Origin: Oscillospiraceae bacterium
GTDB lineage: Bacteria > Bacillota > Clostridia > Oscillospirales > Oscillospiraceae
Direction: 5' to 3'
Assembly (NCBI GenBank): GCA_902799075.1
Contig: CADBYZ010000001.1
Coordinates: forward strand, 22,149 to 86,148
Length of the DNA: 64,000 bases
Shown: in pieces, positions 42,697 through 50,552 of the stretch
Layout of the letters: every line of letters begins with the position of its first letter
Position numbering within the stretch: the stretch's first letter is position 1
Position numbers and translations under genes: made by a program
Notes under the pieces: generated by a model
What the model saw: the letters and a program-made list of their open reading frames with translations, nothing else
Databases searched by the model: none
Told to the model about the DNA's origin: nothing

Positions 42697-43179
42697 ATGA
42701 GTAAAAATCTTGTTGCTTATTTTTCCGCCGGCGGCAGCACCGCGAAGCTTGCTCAGACCCTTGCCTCCGCGGCCGATGCGGCGCTCTATGAAATCAGGCC
42801 CGAGGTGCCCTATGAGAGGCGGGACCTGAACTGGATGGACAAAAAGGCCCGCAGCACCGTGGAGATGCAGGACCCCGGCTGCCGCCCGGCGCTTGCGGAT
42901 ACCGCCGCGCCTGTCGCGGACGCGGATGTGATCTTTCTCGGTTTTCCGATCTGGTGGTACCGCGAGCCCAGCATCATCGACAGCTTTCTGGACGCCTATG
43001 ATTTCGGCGGGAAGACGATCGTGCCCTTCTTCACCTCCGGCGGCAGCCAGCTCGGCGAGGGACAGGCGCGCATCGAAGGGCTTGCAAAGGGCGCAAAGGT
43101 TTTAAGCGGCAGGCGCTTTTCCGCGCGTGCCTCCGAAAAGGAGCTCAGAGACTGGATCGCCGGTCTGAACCTCGAATGA
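42697..43179 (+). CDS. Flavodoxin-family protein
   Basis: A 160-residue protein with VAYFSAGGSTAKLAQTLA (FMN phosphate loop) and VIFLGFPIWWYREPSIIDSFL, typical of the Flavodoxin_4 group, which acts more as an oxidoreductase than a plain electron carrier. It is the third gene of the TetR-controlled unit. Confidence 0.88.
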   Translation: MSKNLVAYFSAGGSTAKLAQTLASAADAALYEIRPEVPYERRDLNWMDKKARSTVEMQDPGCRPALADTAAPVADADVIFLGFPIWWYREPSIIDSFLDAYDFGGKTIVPFFTSGGSQLGEGQARIEGLAKGAKVLSGRRFSARASEKELRDWIAGLNLE

Positions 43180-43182
43180 AAC

Positions 43183-43216
43183 AAAACGGGAGAGCGGAAT
43201 AATCCGCTTTCCCGTT
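43183..43216. terminator. Terminator between flavodoxin and the EAL gene
   Basis: AACGGG-ag-AGCGGA pairs with TCCGCT-tt-CCCGTT around ATAA, with A/T runs on both sides. Confidence 0.8.
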
Positions 43217-43254
43217 TCCTCTTTGTGTGATCTGCTTGGGCGCTTCGCAGCGGG

Positions 43255-45738
43255 TCATTTCTTCCTCAGCGAAAGAATGCAGCGGACGTCTCCCAGCTCG
43301 TCGTCGACGCAATCGGCATCGACGATCACATCCAGCTCGTTTCCGTTTTCGCCCCGGATGCGCATTTCGATGCTCGTACTGCGCCGGGTATCGGCGCATT
43401 TCTGCGCGGCGCTCCACAGCAGGTTCTCGCTTGTGGGCACAATGCGTTTATAGAATACGTTGCTGTTCAACTCCTCGAGCATCTGCTGCCTGGAAAGCCC
43501 GAGCTCCATTTCCAGCCCGTGCGCCACAATGTCAAAGGAATAGATCCCGTGGTTATACAGCAGGAACAGGACCGTGCGGGACGTAAAGCGGGACAGCAGC
43601 TCCATGTGCCGCTGGAGATTGGTGATTTCCGTGACATCCCTGGCCGAGCCGAAATAGCGGATATTGCCGCCGTCGTCGTTGAGAAAATAGAACTGGATCA
43701 GAAAGCGCGCCGCAGTGCCGTCGATCTTCTTGAAGGTGAATACACCGCTTGCGCCGTTGAGTCTGTCGTCATAGGCTTTCTTCAGTGTGGCGAACAGCTT
43801 CGGAACCTCATGCTCCGGCATGACGCGCTGTATGCTCAGGAGCTTGGCGCTAAAGTCCGGGACATTGACCGCGCGGTAGAACATCTCGTTAAAGCGCACG
43901 ATGTCGATGTCTTCCCCGTGCAGGCAGTAGATCGCCGCCGGCCCGATGATGTGGTTGAGCATGGAATCGGTGTAGACCGTGTCGTTCAGAAACTCCCGGA
44001 TGCGGAACTCCTCATTCGCCTTGAAAACAAAGCCATCGGGATCGACGTTTCCCTTTACTGAAATCAGCTTTTCAAAATCCGCCGCGGGCATCGGCTTATA
44101 GAAGTAGTAGCCCTGAATGTAGCGTATGCCGAGCCCCATCAGGTAGTCGCACTGCTCCTTTGTTTCCACGCCCTCGACAATGACCGGTATGGTCATGGTC
44201 TTTGCCATGTTCACGACGGATTCGATGATGTGCATGCCCTTTCGCTCGTTGCTCTTTTCCATACGCAGGAAGTAGGCGTCAAGCTTGATGATGTCCACGT
44301 TCAGCTCTCGCAGCATGTTGAGGGAGGAAAAGCCGCTGCCGAAATCATCCATCAGCACCACAAAGCCCAGATCACGAAAGGCCTGAACCGTGGAGCGGAT
44401 CTTCTCCGAGCCCTCGCTGTAGGCAGACTCTGTGATCTCGATCTTGACAGCCTCGCGGGGAATGCCGTATTTTGCGACCAGGCCCTCAAAGTAGGCGGGC
44501 ACGTCCATGGTAAAGATATCCACGGGGCTGATGTTCACGGAGACGGGAATCAGGGGCGTTCCCTCGTCCAGAACCTTCCGGCTCCACCTGCACACCTGCT
44601 CCCAGATATATTTGTCCAGATCCGGCACAAAGCCGTGGCGTTCGAGTGTGGGGATGAAGGAGACAGGCGGGACCATTTTCCCGTCGGGCTTTATCCAGCG
44701 GGCCAGAGCCTCCGCGCCGACGATCTGCCCGGTCATGGACCGGCACTGGGGCTGGAGATAGAAGGTGATTTCGTTATTGGCAAGGGCATTTTTGAACTCC
44801 GACAGGATCTTGTGGTCCTCCTCCGCTTTGCTCACCATGGCCTGGGAGAAAAATTTCACGCGGGCCTTGGGATCGCCCTTGGCCTCGTTGCCCGCAAGCG
44901 ACGCCTGGTCGTAGAGCGTATAGGCGGAGGTGATCCCCTGGGAGTAGCTGGCGCCGATGGCGGGCTGGAAGCCGACCGAGGCCCCGTGGCGGATGACGGT
45001 ATTGTGAATGCGGGCAAAAAGAGCGTCCGCGTCGAAATGCGCGGCGGGGACAAGAAGCGCAAAATCATCGCTCCCAAAATACCCGGCGACGCCGCCGTGC
45101 TCTTTGGCAATCAGGCCAAGTTCATGTCCGACGGCGGAGAGCACATTGTCCCCGGCCTCGCGCCCGTACCATTCGTTGAACAGCTTAAAGTGCTGCAGGT
45201 CGATGGCAAAGAGGAGCCAGTTGACCTTGACATCGGCAAGGTTCTGCTCACAGGCGGCATAGAAGGACTTTTCAAACATCAGTCCCGTCAGGGCGTTTCG
45301 CTTCACCGACTGCCGGTAGCCGACCCTTGCCTCCCAGTCGGCCTGGTTCATTTTGTGATACTCGGCTTCCTCCACATCCTCAACGAAGACATAGAAGAAG
45401 GTGGCGCCGTCATGGTCATAGACCAGGTGCCCGAAGTCCTCCACATAGCGGATTTCGCCCTGCTTTGTCAGAATGCGGTAATGGACATAGTCGTGCCGCT
45501 CCCCGCAGGCGAAGGTCTGCGCGTAGATTTCGCTCTCGACGCGCTCAAGGTCTTCGGGGTATACCATGCCGCGAAAGCTGTTGTGCGTAAAAGCCCGAAA
45601 TTCCTCCTCGGTATGACAGCCGTACAGATCCAGTACGTTTCTGTCGGCAAAGCACAGCTCCTCTGTGCCGGTCGCTCTGTATACGAAAAAACCCCCTGGC
45701 AGATTCGCGGGGAGACAGTCAAAATGAAACGGACTCAT
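43255..45738 (-). CDS. PAS-GGDEF(degenerate)-EAL-PAS cyclic-di-GMP phosphodiesterase
   Basis: An 827-residue cytosolic signalling protein. Order: PAS (about 15-130), GGDEF-fold (about 150-310) with YFGSDDFALL where GGDEF should be, EAL (about 325-570), then one or two further PAS-like modules. The EAL site is complete: GAEALARW, VSVNIS, EITES, MDDFGSG, IKLD, EGVET. Expected activity is breakdown of c-di-GMP, with the inactive GGDEF as a possible GTP sensor. It is divergent from another EAL gene 260 bp away. C-terminal PAS domains after EAL are less common than N-terminal ones. Confidence 0.9.
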   Translation of the reverse strand: MSPFHFDCLPANLPGGFFVYRATGTEELCFADRNVLDLYGCHTEEEFRAFTHNSFRGMVYPEDLERVESEIYAQTFACGERHDYVHYRILTKQGEIRYVEDFGHLVYDHDGATFFYVFVEDVEEAEYHKMNQADWEARVGYRQSVKRNALTGLMFEKSFYAACEQNLADVKVNWLLFAIDLQHFKLFNEWYGREAGDNVLSAVGHELGLIAKEHGGVAGYFGSDDFALLVPAAHFDADALFARIHNTVIRHGASVGFQPAIGASYSQGITSAYTLYDQASLAGNEAKGDPKARVKFFSQAMVSKAEEDHKILSEFKNALANNEITFYLQPQCRSMTGQIVGAEALARWIKPDGKMVPPVSFIPTLERHGFVPDLDKYIWEQVCRWSRKVLDEGTPLIPVSVNISPVDIFTMDVPAYFEGLVAKYGIPREAVKIEITESAYSEGSEKIRSTVQAFRDLGFVVLMDDFGSGFSSLNMLRELNVDIIKLDAYFLRMEKSNERKGMHIIESVVNMAKTMTIPVIVEGVETKEQCDYLMGLGIRYIQGYYFYKPMPAADFEKLISVKGNVDPDGFVFKANEEFRIREFLNDTVYTDSMLNHIIGPAAIYCLHGEDIDIVRFNEMFYRAVNVPDFSAKLLSIQRVMPEHEVPKLFATLKKAYDDRLNGASGVFTFKKIDGTAARFLIQFYFLNDDGGNIRYFGSARDVTEITNLQRHMELLSRFTSRTVLFLLYNHGIYSFDIVAHGLEMELGLSRQQMLEELNSNVFYKRIVPTSENLLWSAAQKCADTRRSTSIEMRIRGENGNELDVIVDADCVDDELGDVRCILSLRKK

Positions 45739-45998
45739 GATTTCCCTCCCGATGCCTGAACCTTGAAATGAGCATCATACAAATCAGCATGATTTCATCT
45801 TTTGTAATTATAGCACACGGTTTTGTAAATTTCTACCCGTAATACAGGATAGTATGATTTTTTCCCGCAGCTGCCCGACAGATGAAAAATTCACACAAAA
45901 CCCGCACCCCGCGTAAGATTTTTCCTGAAAAGGGATAGCAATACAACGGAAGATGTGATATACTGTTAAAACAATCAGCCCGGGGAGACTGCTGCGCC
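45739..45998. other. Divergent promoter region between two EAL genes
   Basis: 260 bp. A TATAAT on the minus strand (near 45811) suits the PAS-EAL gene and a TATACT on the plus strand (near 45958) suits the other gene; neither has a good -35. No shared operator was recognised. Confidence 0.4.
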
Positions 45999-48242
45999 AT
46001 GAGAAAAAAACCACTGCTGCACGGTGTTTTGCCGTTTTTGTTATGCGTGATCCTTCTGCTGCCATTTGCTGCCATACCGGCCTTTGCCGCGCCCGGGGGA
46101 GAGACCCTGACGGTCGGGGTGCCGGCGGAGCGCTGCCCCATTTTCTATCGTGACCCGGAAACCGGGGAGATAACCGGCATCGGGGTGGACCTGATGCTGT
46201 CCGCGGCGGAGGGGGCAGGCTATCAGCTTCGCTTTCAGGTGATCGGGGAGCAGTCGCTCAAGGACGCGCTGGATAATCCCGCCTATGATCTGCTCATGCC
46301 CTTCGGCAGCGCCATCGGCAGCACTGCCGGGAAGGCGAGCGTGGTCTCGGACAATCTCATCCAGACACCCTTCACCCTCGTGACCGAGGGCAGAAGGAGT
46401 CTTCCGCCGATGGACGAGCTGCGCGTGGGAATGCTCAAATCCCTCGCGGCTGGCGCCGAGACGGTCAAGCAGATGTTCCCGGGCATGGAGATCATGCTCT
46501 ATGACACGATGCCGGAGTGCGTGGGCGCGCTTCGCTCCGGCAAGGTGGACGCGCTTCTGCACAACTCCTATGTGTGGAGCTACGTTCTGCAAAAGCCCTC
46601 CTACAAGGATCTGGAGATGCAGCCGACGGCCATGTTCTCCATGGGTTTTCGCGTCGGTACCCAGGACACCCCTGAGGGCCGGGCGATCATCGAGCGTCTG
46701 AACGATGGTATTGCCTCCCTGAAGGACACCAAACGCCAGGCCATCATCCTGGACCATACGTCCCGGAGACTCTATCAGTATGATTTCTCCGATTACGTCT
46801 ATCAGTACGGCCTGATCGTTCTGCTGGCGCTGCTGCTGATCGCGGCGCTTGCCATCATTGCCGTTCAGAAAATTCGCGCTCTCCGCGCAGAGCACGAAAA
46901 GAAGCTCCAACAGCTGATGGATCACGACGCGCTGACCGGCGCGCTGAGCATGAACGGCTTTCGCAAGCGGGCCGAAGAGCTCCTGCGCCGACACCCGGAC
47001 GCCCCTTATTATCTGTCCTACAACAATATCCGGGATTTCAAGTTTATCAATGACAGCCTCGGCAGAGAGGCCGGGGACGCGCTTTTGCGCTTCTGGGCCG
47101 CAAAGTCGATGGAGAATCTTTCGGACGAAGAGGCCATCGGCCGCATTGACGCCGACCATTTTGCCATTCTGCGCCACATTACGACAGAGGACCGCATGCG
47201 CGAGGATGAAATCAATATCTTCCAACCGGTCGAAAACTTCTTTATCGACCAGGGCAAGGAATACCGTGTTCAGATCAGCACCGGCATCTACGTGCTGACG
47301 GCGAAGGATTTCCGCAAGATCGACGTGGATCACATGCTGGATCTGGCCCGTGTTGCGGAAAAGCGAATTCGCGGCAAGCGCAGGGAAAACCTCGGCTTTT
47401 ATAACCCTGAGCAGTGGCAGAACGGAAAACGCATCGCGGAGATCGTAAACTACCTCCCGGCAGCCATCAAGTCCGGGGACATTCAGGTCTGGTATCAGCC
47501 CCAGGTGGATTATGAGCGGGGAGAGATCACCGGCGCGGAAGCCCTCTGCCGCTGGGATCACACGAAGCTCGGCTGGCTGTATCCCTTTGATTTTATCTCG
47601 ACCCTGGAGGAAGCGGGCCTCATCTTCGACCTGGACTGCTTCGTATGGGACAGGGCCTGCCGGGACCTGCAGCGCTGGAACGCGGAAGGGGAGCACAGAG
47701 TGGTTTCCGTGAATGTCTCCCGCGACGACATCCAGGAGGAGAGGAATATCCCCGGCCACTTCCAAAAGCTCATTAAGACATACAACCTCACGCCCGATCA
47801 GCTTCACATCGAGATCACCGAGACAGCCTTCGCCGAAAGCCCCGAGCTTCTCATCAGCACCACGCAGAAGCTCCGCTCCATGGGCTTTCAGGTGGAGATG
47901 GACGACTTCGGCAGCGGTTACTCCTCGCTGCACATGCTCAAGGAGGTGCCGGTGGACCGCATCAAGCTGGATCTGCACTTCCTCACCGCTTCCGGCGACC
48001 CGGAAAAGAGCCGCATCATTGTCAGCTGTATCATTCAGATGATCAATCAGCTGGGCATGAGAATGATCGCGGAAGGCGTGGAAGTCGTCGAGCAGGCGGA
48101 CTTTTTGAAAAGCAAGGGCTGTTCGCAAATGCAGGGCTATTATTTCCACAAGCCCATGCCGGTGCAGGACTATGAGAGAATGCTGAGAGAAACCGCAAAG
48201 ACAGAAGGCGGAACGTCTCAAACGGAGGGAACACGATGCTGA
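45999..48242 (+). CDS. SBP-bac-3 sensor-TM-GGDEF(degenerate)-EAL phosphodiesterase
   Basis: A 747-residue membrane protein. A signal/anchor (LLHGVLPFLLCVILLLPFAAIPAFA) leads to an external solute-binding domain of the amino-acid-binding type (about 35-265, starting LTVGVPAERCPIFY). A transmembrane helix (about 273-290), a GGDEF-fold with RIDADHF in place of GGDEF, and a complete EAL domain (GAEALCRW, EITET, MDDFGSGYSS, IKLD, AEGVEV) follow. It should lower c-di-GMP in response to an external ligand. It overlaps the HD gene by 7 bp. Confidence 0.92.
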   Translation: MRKKPLLHGVLPFLLCVILLLPFAAIPAFAAPGGETLTVGVPAERCPIFYRDPETGEITGIGVDLMLSAAEGAGYQLRFQVIGEQSLKDALDNPAYDLLMPFGSAIGSTAGKASVVSDNLIQTPFTLVTEGRRSLPPMDELRVGMLKSLAAGAETVKQMFPGMEIMLYDTMPECVGALRSGKVDALLHNSYVWSYVLQKPSYKDLEMQPTAMFSMGFRVGTQDTPEGRAIIERLNDGIASLKDTKRQAIILDHTSRRLYQYDFSDYVYQYGLIVLLALLLIAALAIIAVQKIRALRAEHEKKLQQLMDHDALTGALSMNGFRKRAEELLRRHPDAPYYLSYNNIRDFKFINDSLGREAGDALLRFWAAKSMENLSDEEAIGRIDADHFAILRHITTEDRMREDEINIFQPVENFFIDQGKEYRVQISTGIYVLTAKDFRKIDVDHMLDLARVAEKRIRGKRRENLGFYNPEQWQNGKRIAEIVNYLPAAIKSGDIQVWYQPQVDYERGEITGAEALCRWDHTKLGWLYPFDFISTLEEAGLIFDLDCFVWDRACRDLQRWNAEGEHRVVSVNVSRDDIQEERNIPGHFQKLIKTYNLTPDQLHIEITETAFAESPELLISTTQKLRSMGFQVEMDDFGSGYSSLHMLKEVPVDRIKLDLHFLTASGDPEKSRIIVSCIIQMINQLGMRMIAEGVEVVEQADFLKSKGCSQMQGYYFHKPMPVQDYERMLRETAKTEGGTSQTEGTRC

Positions 48243-48799
48243 CACTGGCCAGAGCAACAGAACTGAACGAAACCATGGTGACGCAGGAACACCTGATCCT
48301 GCACGCAAAGAACGTCTGCTATGCCATGGGCGCCATGGCCAGACACTTCGGCGAGGACGAGGAGCACTGGCAGGCTGTGGGGATGCTGCACGACTATGAC
48401 TATGAGCAGTACCCGGAGGAGCATCTGGACCATACGGCCGAGCCTCTGCGTAAGGCCGGGGTGGACGAGGCGGACATCAGGGCGATCCTCTCCCACGGCT
48501 ATGGGATCCGCAATGATGTGGAGCCGCTCACCAACATGGAAAAGAGCCTCTATACCGTCGACGAGCTGACCGGCATCATCCAGGCCTGCGCCCGCATGCG
48601 CCCCAACGGCATTCAGGACCTGGAGGTCAAGAGCTTCATGAAGAAGTTCAAGGATAAGAAATTCGCCGCAAAATGCAAGCGTGAGCTGATCCTCAAAGGC
48701 TGCGAAATGCTGGGCATGGAGCTTAAGGACGTGGCGGAGATCTGCATCGAGGGCATGAAGGAGCATGCCGCCGAGCTCCGGCTTGCAGGCAATGTGTAG
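48236..48799 (+). CDS. HD-domain protein
   Basis: A 187-residue protein with an HD phosphohydrolase-like domain: HAKNVCYAMGAMARHFGEDE, VGMLHDYDYEQYPEEHLDH and ILSHGYG supply the histidines and aspartates. The C-terminus is helical and lysine-rich. Proteins like it are common single-domain HDIG hydrolases of unknown substrate. It is translationally coupled to the EAL gene, which suggests a nucleotide-related role. Confidence 0.82.
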   Translation: MLTLARATELNETMVTQEHLILHAKNVCYAMGAMARHFGEDEEHWQAVGMLHDYDYEQYPEEHLDHTAEPLRKAGVDEADIRAILSHGYGIRNDVEPLTNMEKSLYTVDELTGIIQACARMRPNGIQDLEVKSFMKKFKDKKFAAKCKRELILKGCEMLGMELKDVAEICIEGMKEHAAELRLAGNV

Positions 48800-48903
48800 A
48801 AAGAATACTGACGGCACAAACTGGAATCACAATTAACAAATGTTTTGCACATTTGTATTATGGCTATGATAGAAGTACATATGACGAAAGGGAGACCTCA
48901 CAG

Positions 48904-49464
48904 ATGAATCTGAAAGAATTGCGCGAAAAAAACAAGCTCACCCAGGCGGCGTTCGGAAGCTCACTCGGCGTGAGCGGCAAGGCCATTTATCTGATCGAAT
49001 CCGGCAACATGAATCTCAGCAGAAAGCTCTCCGATAAGATCGCGGAGGTTTACGGCGAGTTCATCGAGCCGACAGGAAGAAGGGCAAAAGCGGCGGCTGC
49101 CAGGGCTGAGAAAAAAGCGGACGCGATCGCGGCCGACGCGGCCCAGGCTGTGCTGGATGCCGAGAAGAAGGTCGACAAGAGAAAACGGAAGGCAAAGGCA
49201 AAGGTCCGGGCGGATAAGCCCGCGGTCGAGGCCGTGGCCGAAGCGGTTGCGGCGCCGGTGGAAGCGGTCGCGGAGAAAAAGGCGCGCAGGCGCGCCGCAA
49301 AGCCCGCCGTGTCCGTTGTGATCCAGTCCCCCATGGGCGGCGAGATCACGCCGGAGGAGATCTGCGCCAGGATCGGCCAGGCAGATACGGTGTACATCCG
49401 CGTAGACCAGAACAAGGCATACTGGGTCAGGGGCGAGGAGTATGGGGAAATCGACCTCTGGTAA
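48904..49464 (+). CDS. HTH protein with histone-like Ala/Lys tail and DUF6465-like C-terminus
   Basis: A 186-residue protein. Residues 1-55 are an Xre-like helix-turn-helix (LREKNKLTQAAFGSSLGVSGKAIYLIE). Residues about 58-135 are a low-complexity Ala/Lys/Arg/Glu region with KRKRKAKAKVR, like bacterial histone H1-like tails. The final 45 residues (SPMGGEITPEEICARIG, VYIRVDQNKAYW, EIDLW) look like the DUF6465 domain. ATG 48904 follows GGGAG. It may be a nucleoid-associated or metabolic regulator; function unknown. Confidence 0.75.
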   Translation: MNLKELREKNKLTQAAFGSSLGVSGKAIYLIESGNMNLSRKLSDKIAEVYGEFIEPTGRRAKAAAARAEKKADAIAADAAQAVLDAEKKVDKRKRKAKAKVRADKPAVEAVAEAVAAPVEAVAEKKARRRAAKPAVSVVIQSPMGGEITPEEICARIGQADTVYIRVDQNKAYWVRGEEYGEIDLW

Positions 49465-49475
49465 TACGATATCAT

Positions 49476-49520
49476 GACAGCGGCGGGAGTGTCGGAATCT
49501 CCCGCCGCTGTCTGGTTATT
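49476..49520 (+). terminator. Terminator after the HTH gene
   Basis: GACAGCGGCGGGAG pairs perfectly with CTCCCGCCGCTGTC, followed by TGGTTATTTT. Confidence 0.88.
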
Positions 49521-49529
49521 TTATGATTG

Positions 49530-50381
49530 TCACCGCTGAAGCAGCGGCTCCCGGGCAAGCGCCAGCAGGAGGCCCCAGGTGTCATCCGCGCCCCAGGCCT
49601 CGGAGCGCCCGGCAAGCTGTCCGATGACCTGCCACAGCTCCCTTGCGGCCGCGTCCGCATCCTCGCCGTCGGCGAGATAATGGGTCAGTCGCCCGCCGGG
49701 CGCATAGCCCTCCTTTATTACGCCGAGGAAGGCCGCGGCGAGTTTCGCGTCATAATGCCCGGTCGCCATGCGCAGTCCCGTGAGGTCTGCTGTCAGCTCA
49801 TCCCACAGCGGCAGCTTCTGCTCCGGCAGGCAGCGGCGGCATACCACATGGGCACATTCGTGAAAGCGCCGGATGTCGAGCGAGATACGCAGCCACTCGT
49901 CCCCGCTCCAGACCGTCTGCCGCCAGGGGATGGCGCTGTACGGGCCTCGGGAAAGGAGGATCAGTGTATCCCGGCTCTTTTCCTTGTCGGCGTCAAAGCG
50001 CACCAGCTCCGAATCCCAGTCCGTCCCGCCGCCTGCAAGGTATTCCTTTTCGTGCGCGCGGATCTTCTGCCAGTTTCGGAGATTGAAAAAGGTCTGCGCG
50101 CCCACGCTCGCCGGGATCTCCGCCGGGCGGCAGCGGTAGCCGATGCAGCGCAGGAAGGTCACAAAGTCTGCCCGCTCCCGGAGAAACAGCATCTCCACCG
50201 GCCCCGCGGGCGTCTCAACAGTCCGCAGCCAGTCCTCCGGACTTCCGATAAAGTGGGATAAATCGCTCCCTGTGCGCTCACCGGCGGTCACCGCGGCGAG
50301 ATAGGCATCCTCCGCGTCCCCGGCAGGGCGGATAGAAAGCTGGGGATAACGCTCCGCAAGCTGCTCCATCAGTTCGTTCAT
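49530..50381 (-). CDS. Uncharacterised protein with HExxH motif
   Basis: A 283-residue soluble protein not assigned to a named family. RRFHECAHVVCRR contains HExxH, followed about 18 residues later by LWDELTADLTGL, whose acidic residues could supply the third ligand, as in gluzincins. C-C spacing (CRRC) is also notable. ATG 50381 is 7 nt after GGAGGT. It stands alone. Zinc-dependent hydrolysis is only an inference from the motif. Confidence 0.6.
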   Translation of the reverse strand: MNELMEQLAERYPQLSIRPAGDAEDAYLAAVTAGERTGSDLSHFIGSPEDWLRTVETPAGPVEMLFLRERADFVTFLRCIGYRCRPAEIPASVGAQTFFNLRNWQKIRAHEKEYLAGGGTDWDSELVRFDADKEKSRDTLILLSRGPYSAIPWRQTVWSGDEWLRISLDIRRFHECAHVVCRRCLPEQKLPLWDELTADLTGLRMATGHYDAKLAAAFLGVIKEGYAPGGRLTHYLADGEDADAAARELWQVIGQLAGRSEAWGADDTWGLLLALAREPLLQR

Positions 50382-50486
50382 GCGCATGACCTCCATCTGT
50401 GTTTTCTATATATTAGCCGATTCATCCGTGTTTGGCAAGCGGATATCAAATGCTTTCGGCCCTCGCTTTCGGAACGAAACCAACAG

Positions 50487-50515
50487 TTGAAATTCGGCGG
50501 GCCATCCTGTATAAT
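50487..50515 (+). promoter_or_regulatory. Promoter of the MASE-like EAL gene
   Basis: TTGAAA, 17-nt spacer, TATAAT. Confidence 0.75.
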
Positions 50516-50552
50516 AAAGTGTCAAGGTGTTTGACATCCGGGAGGGAGAACA

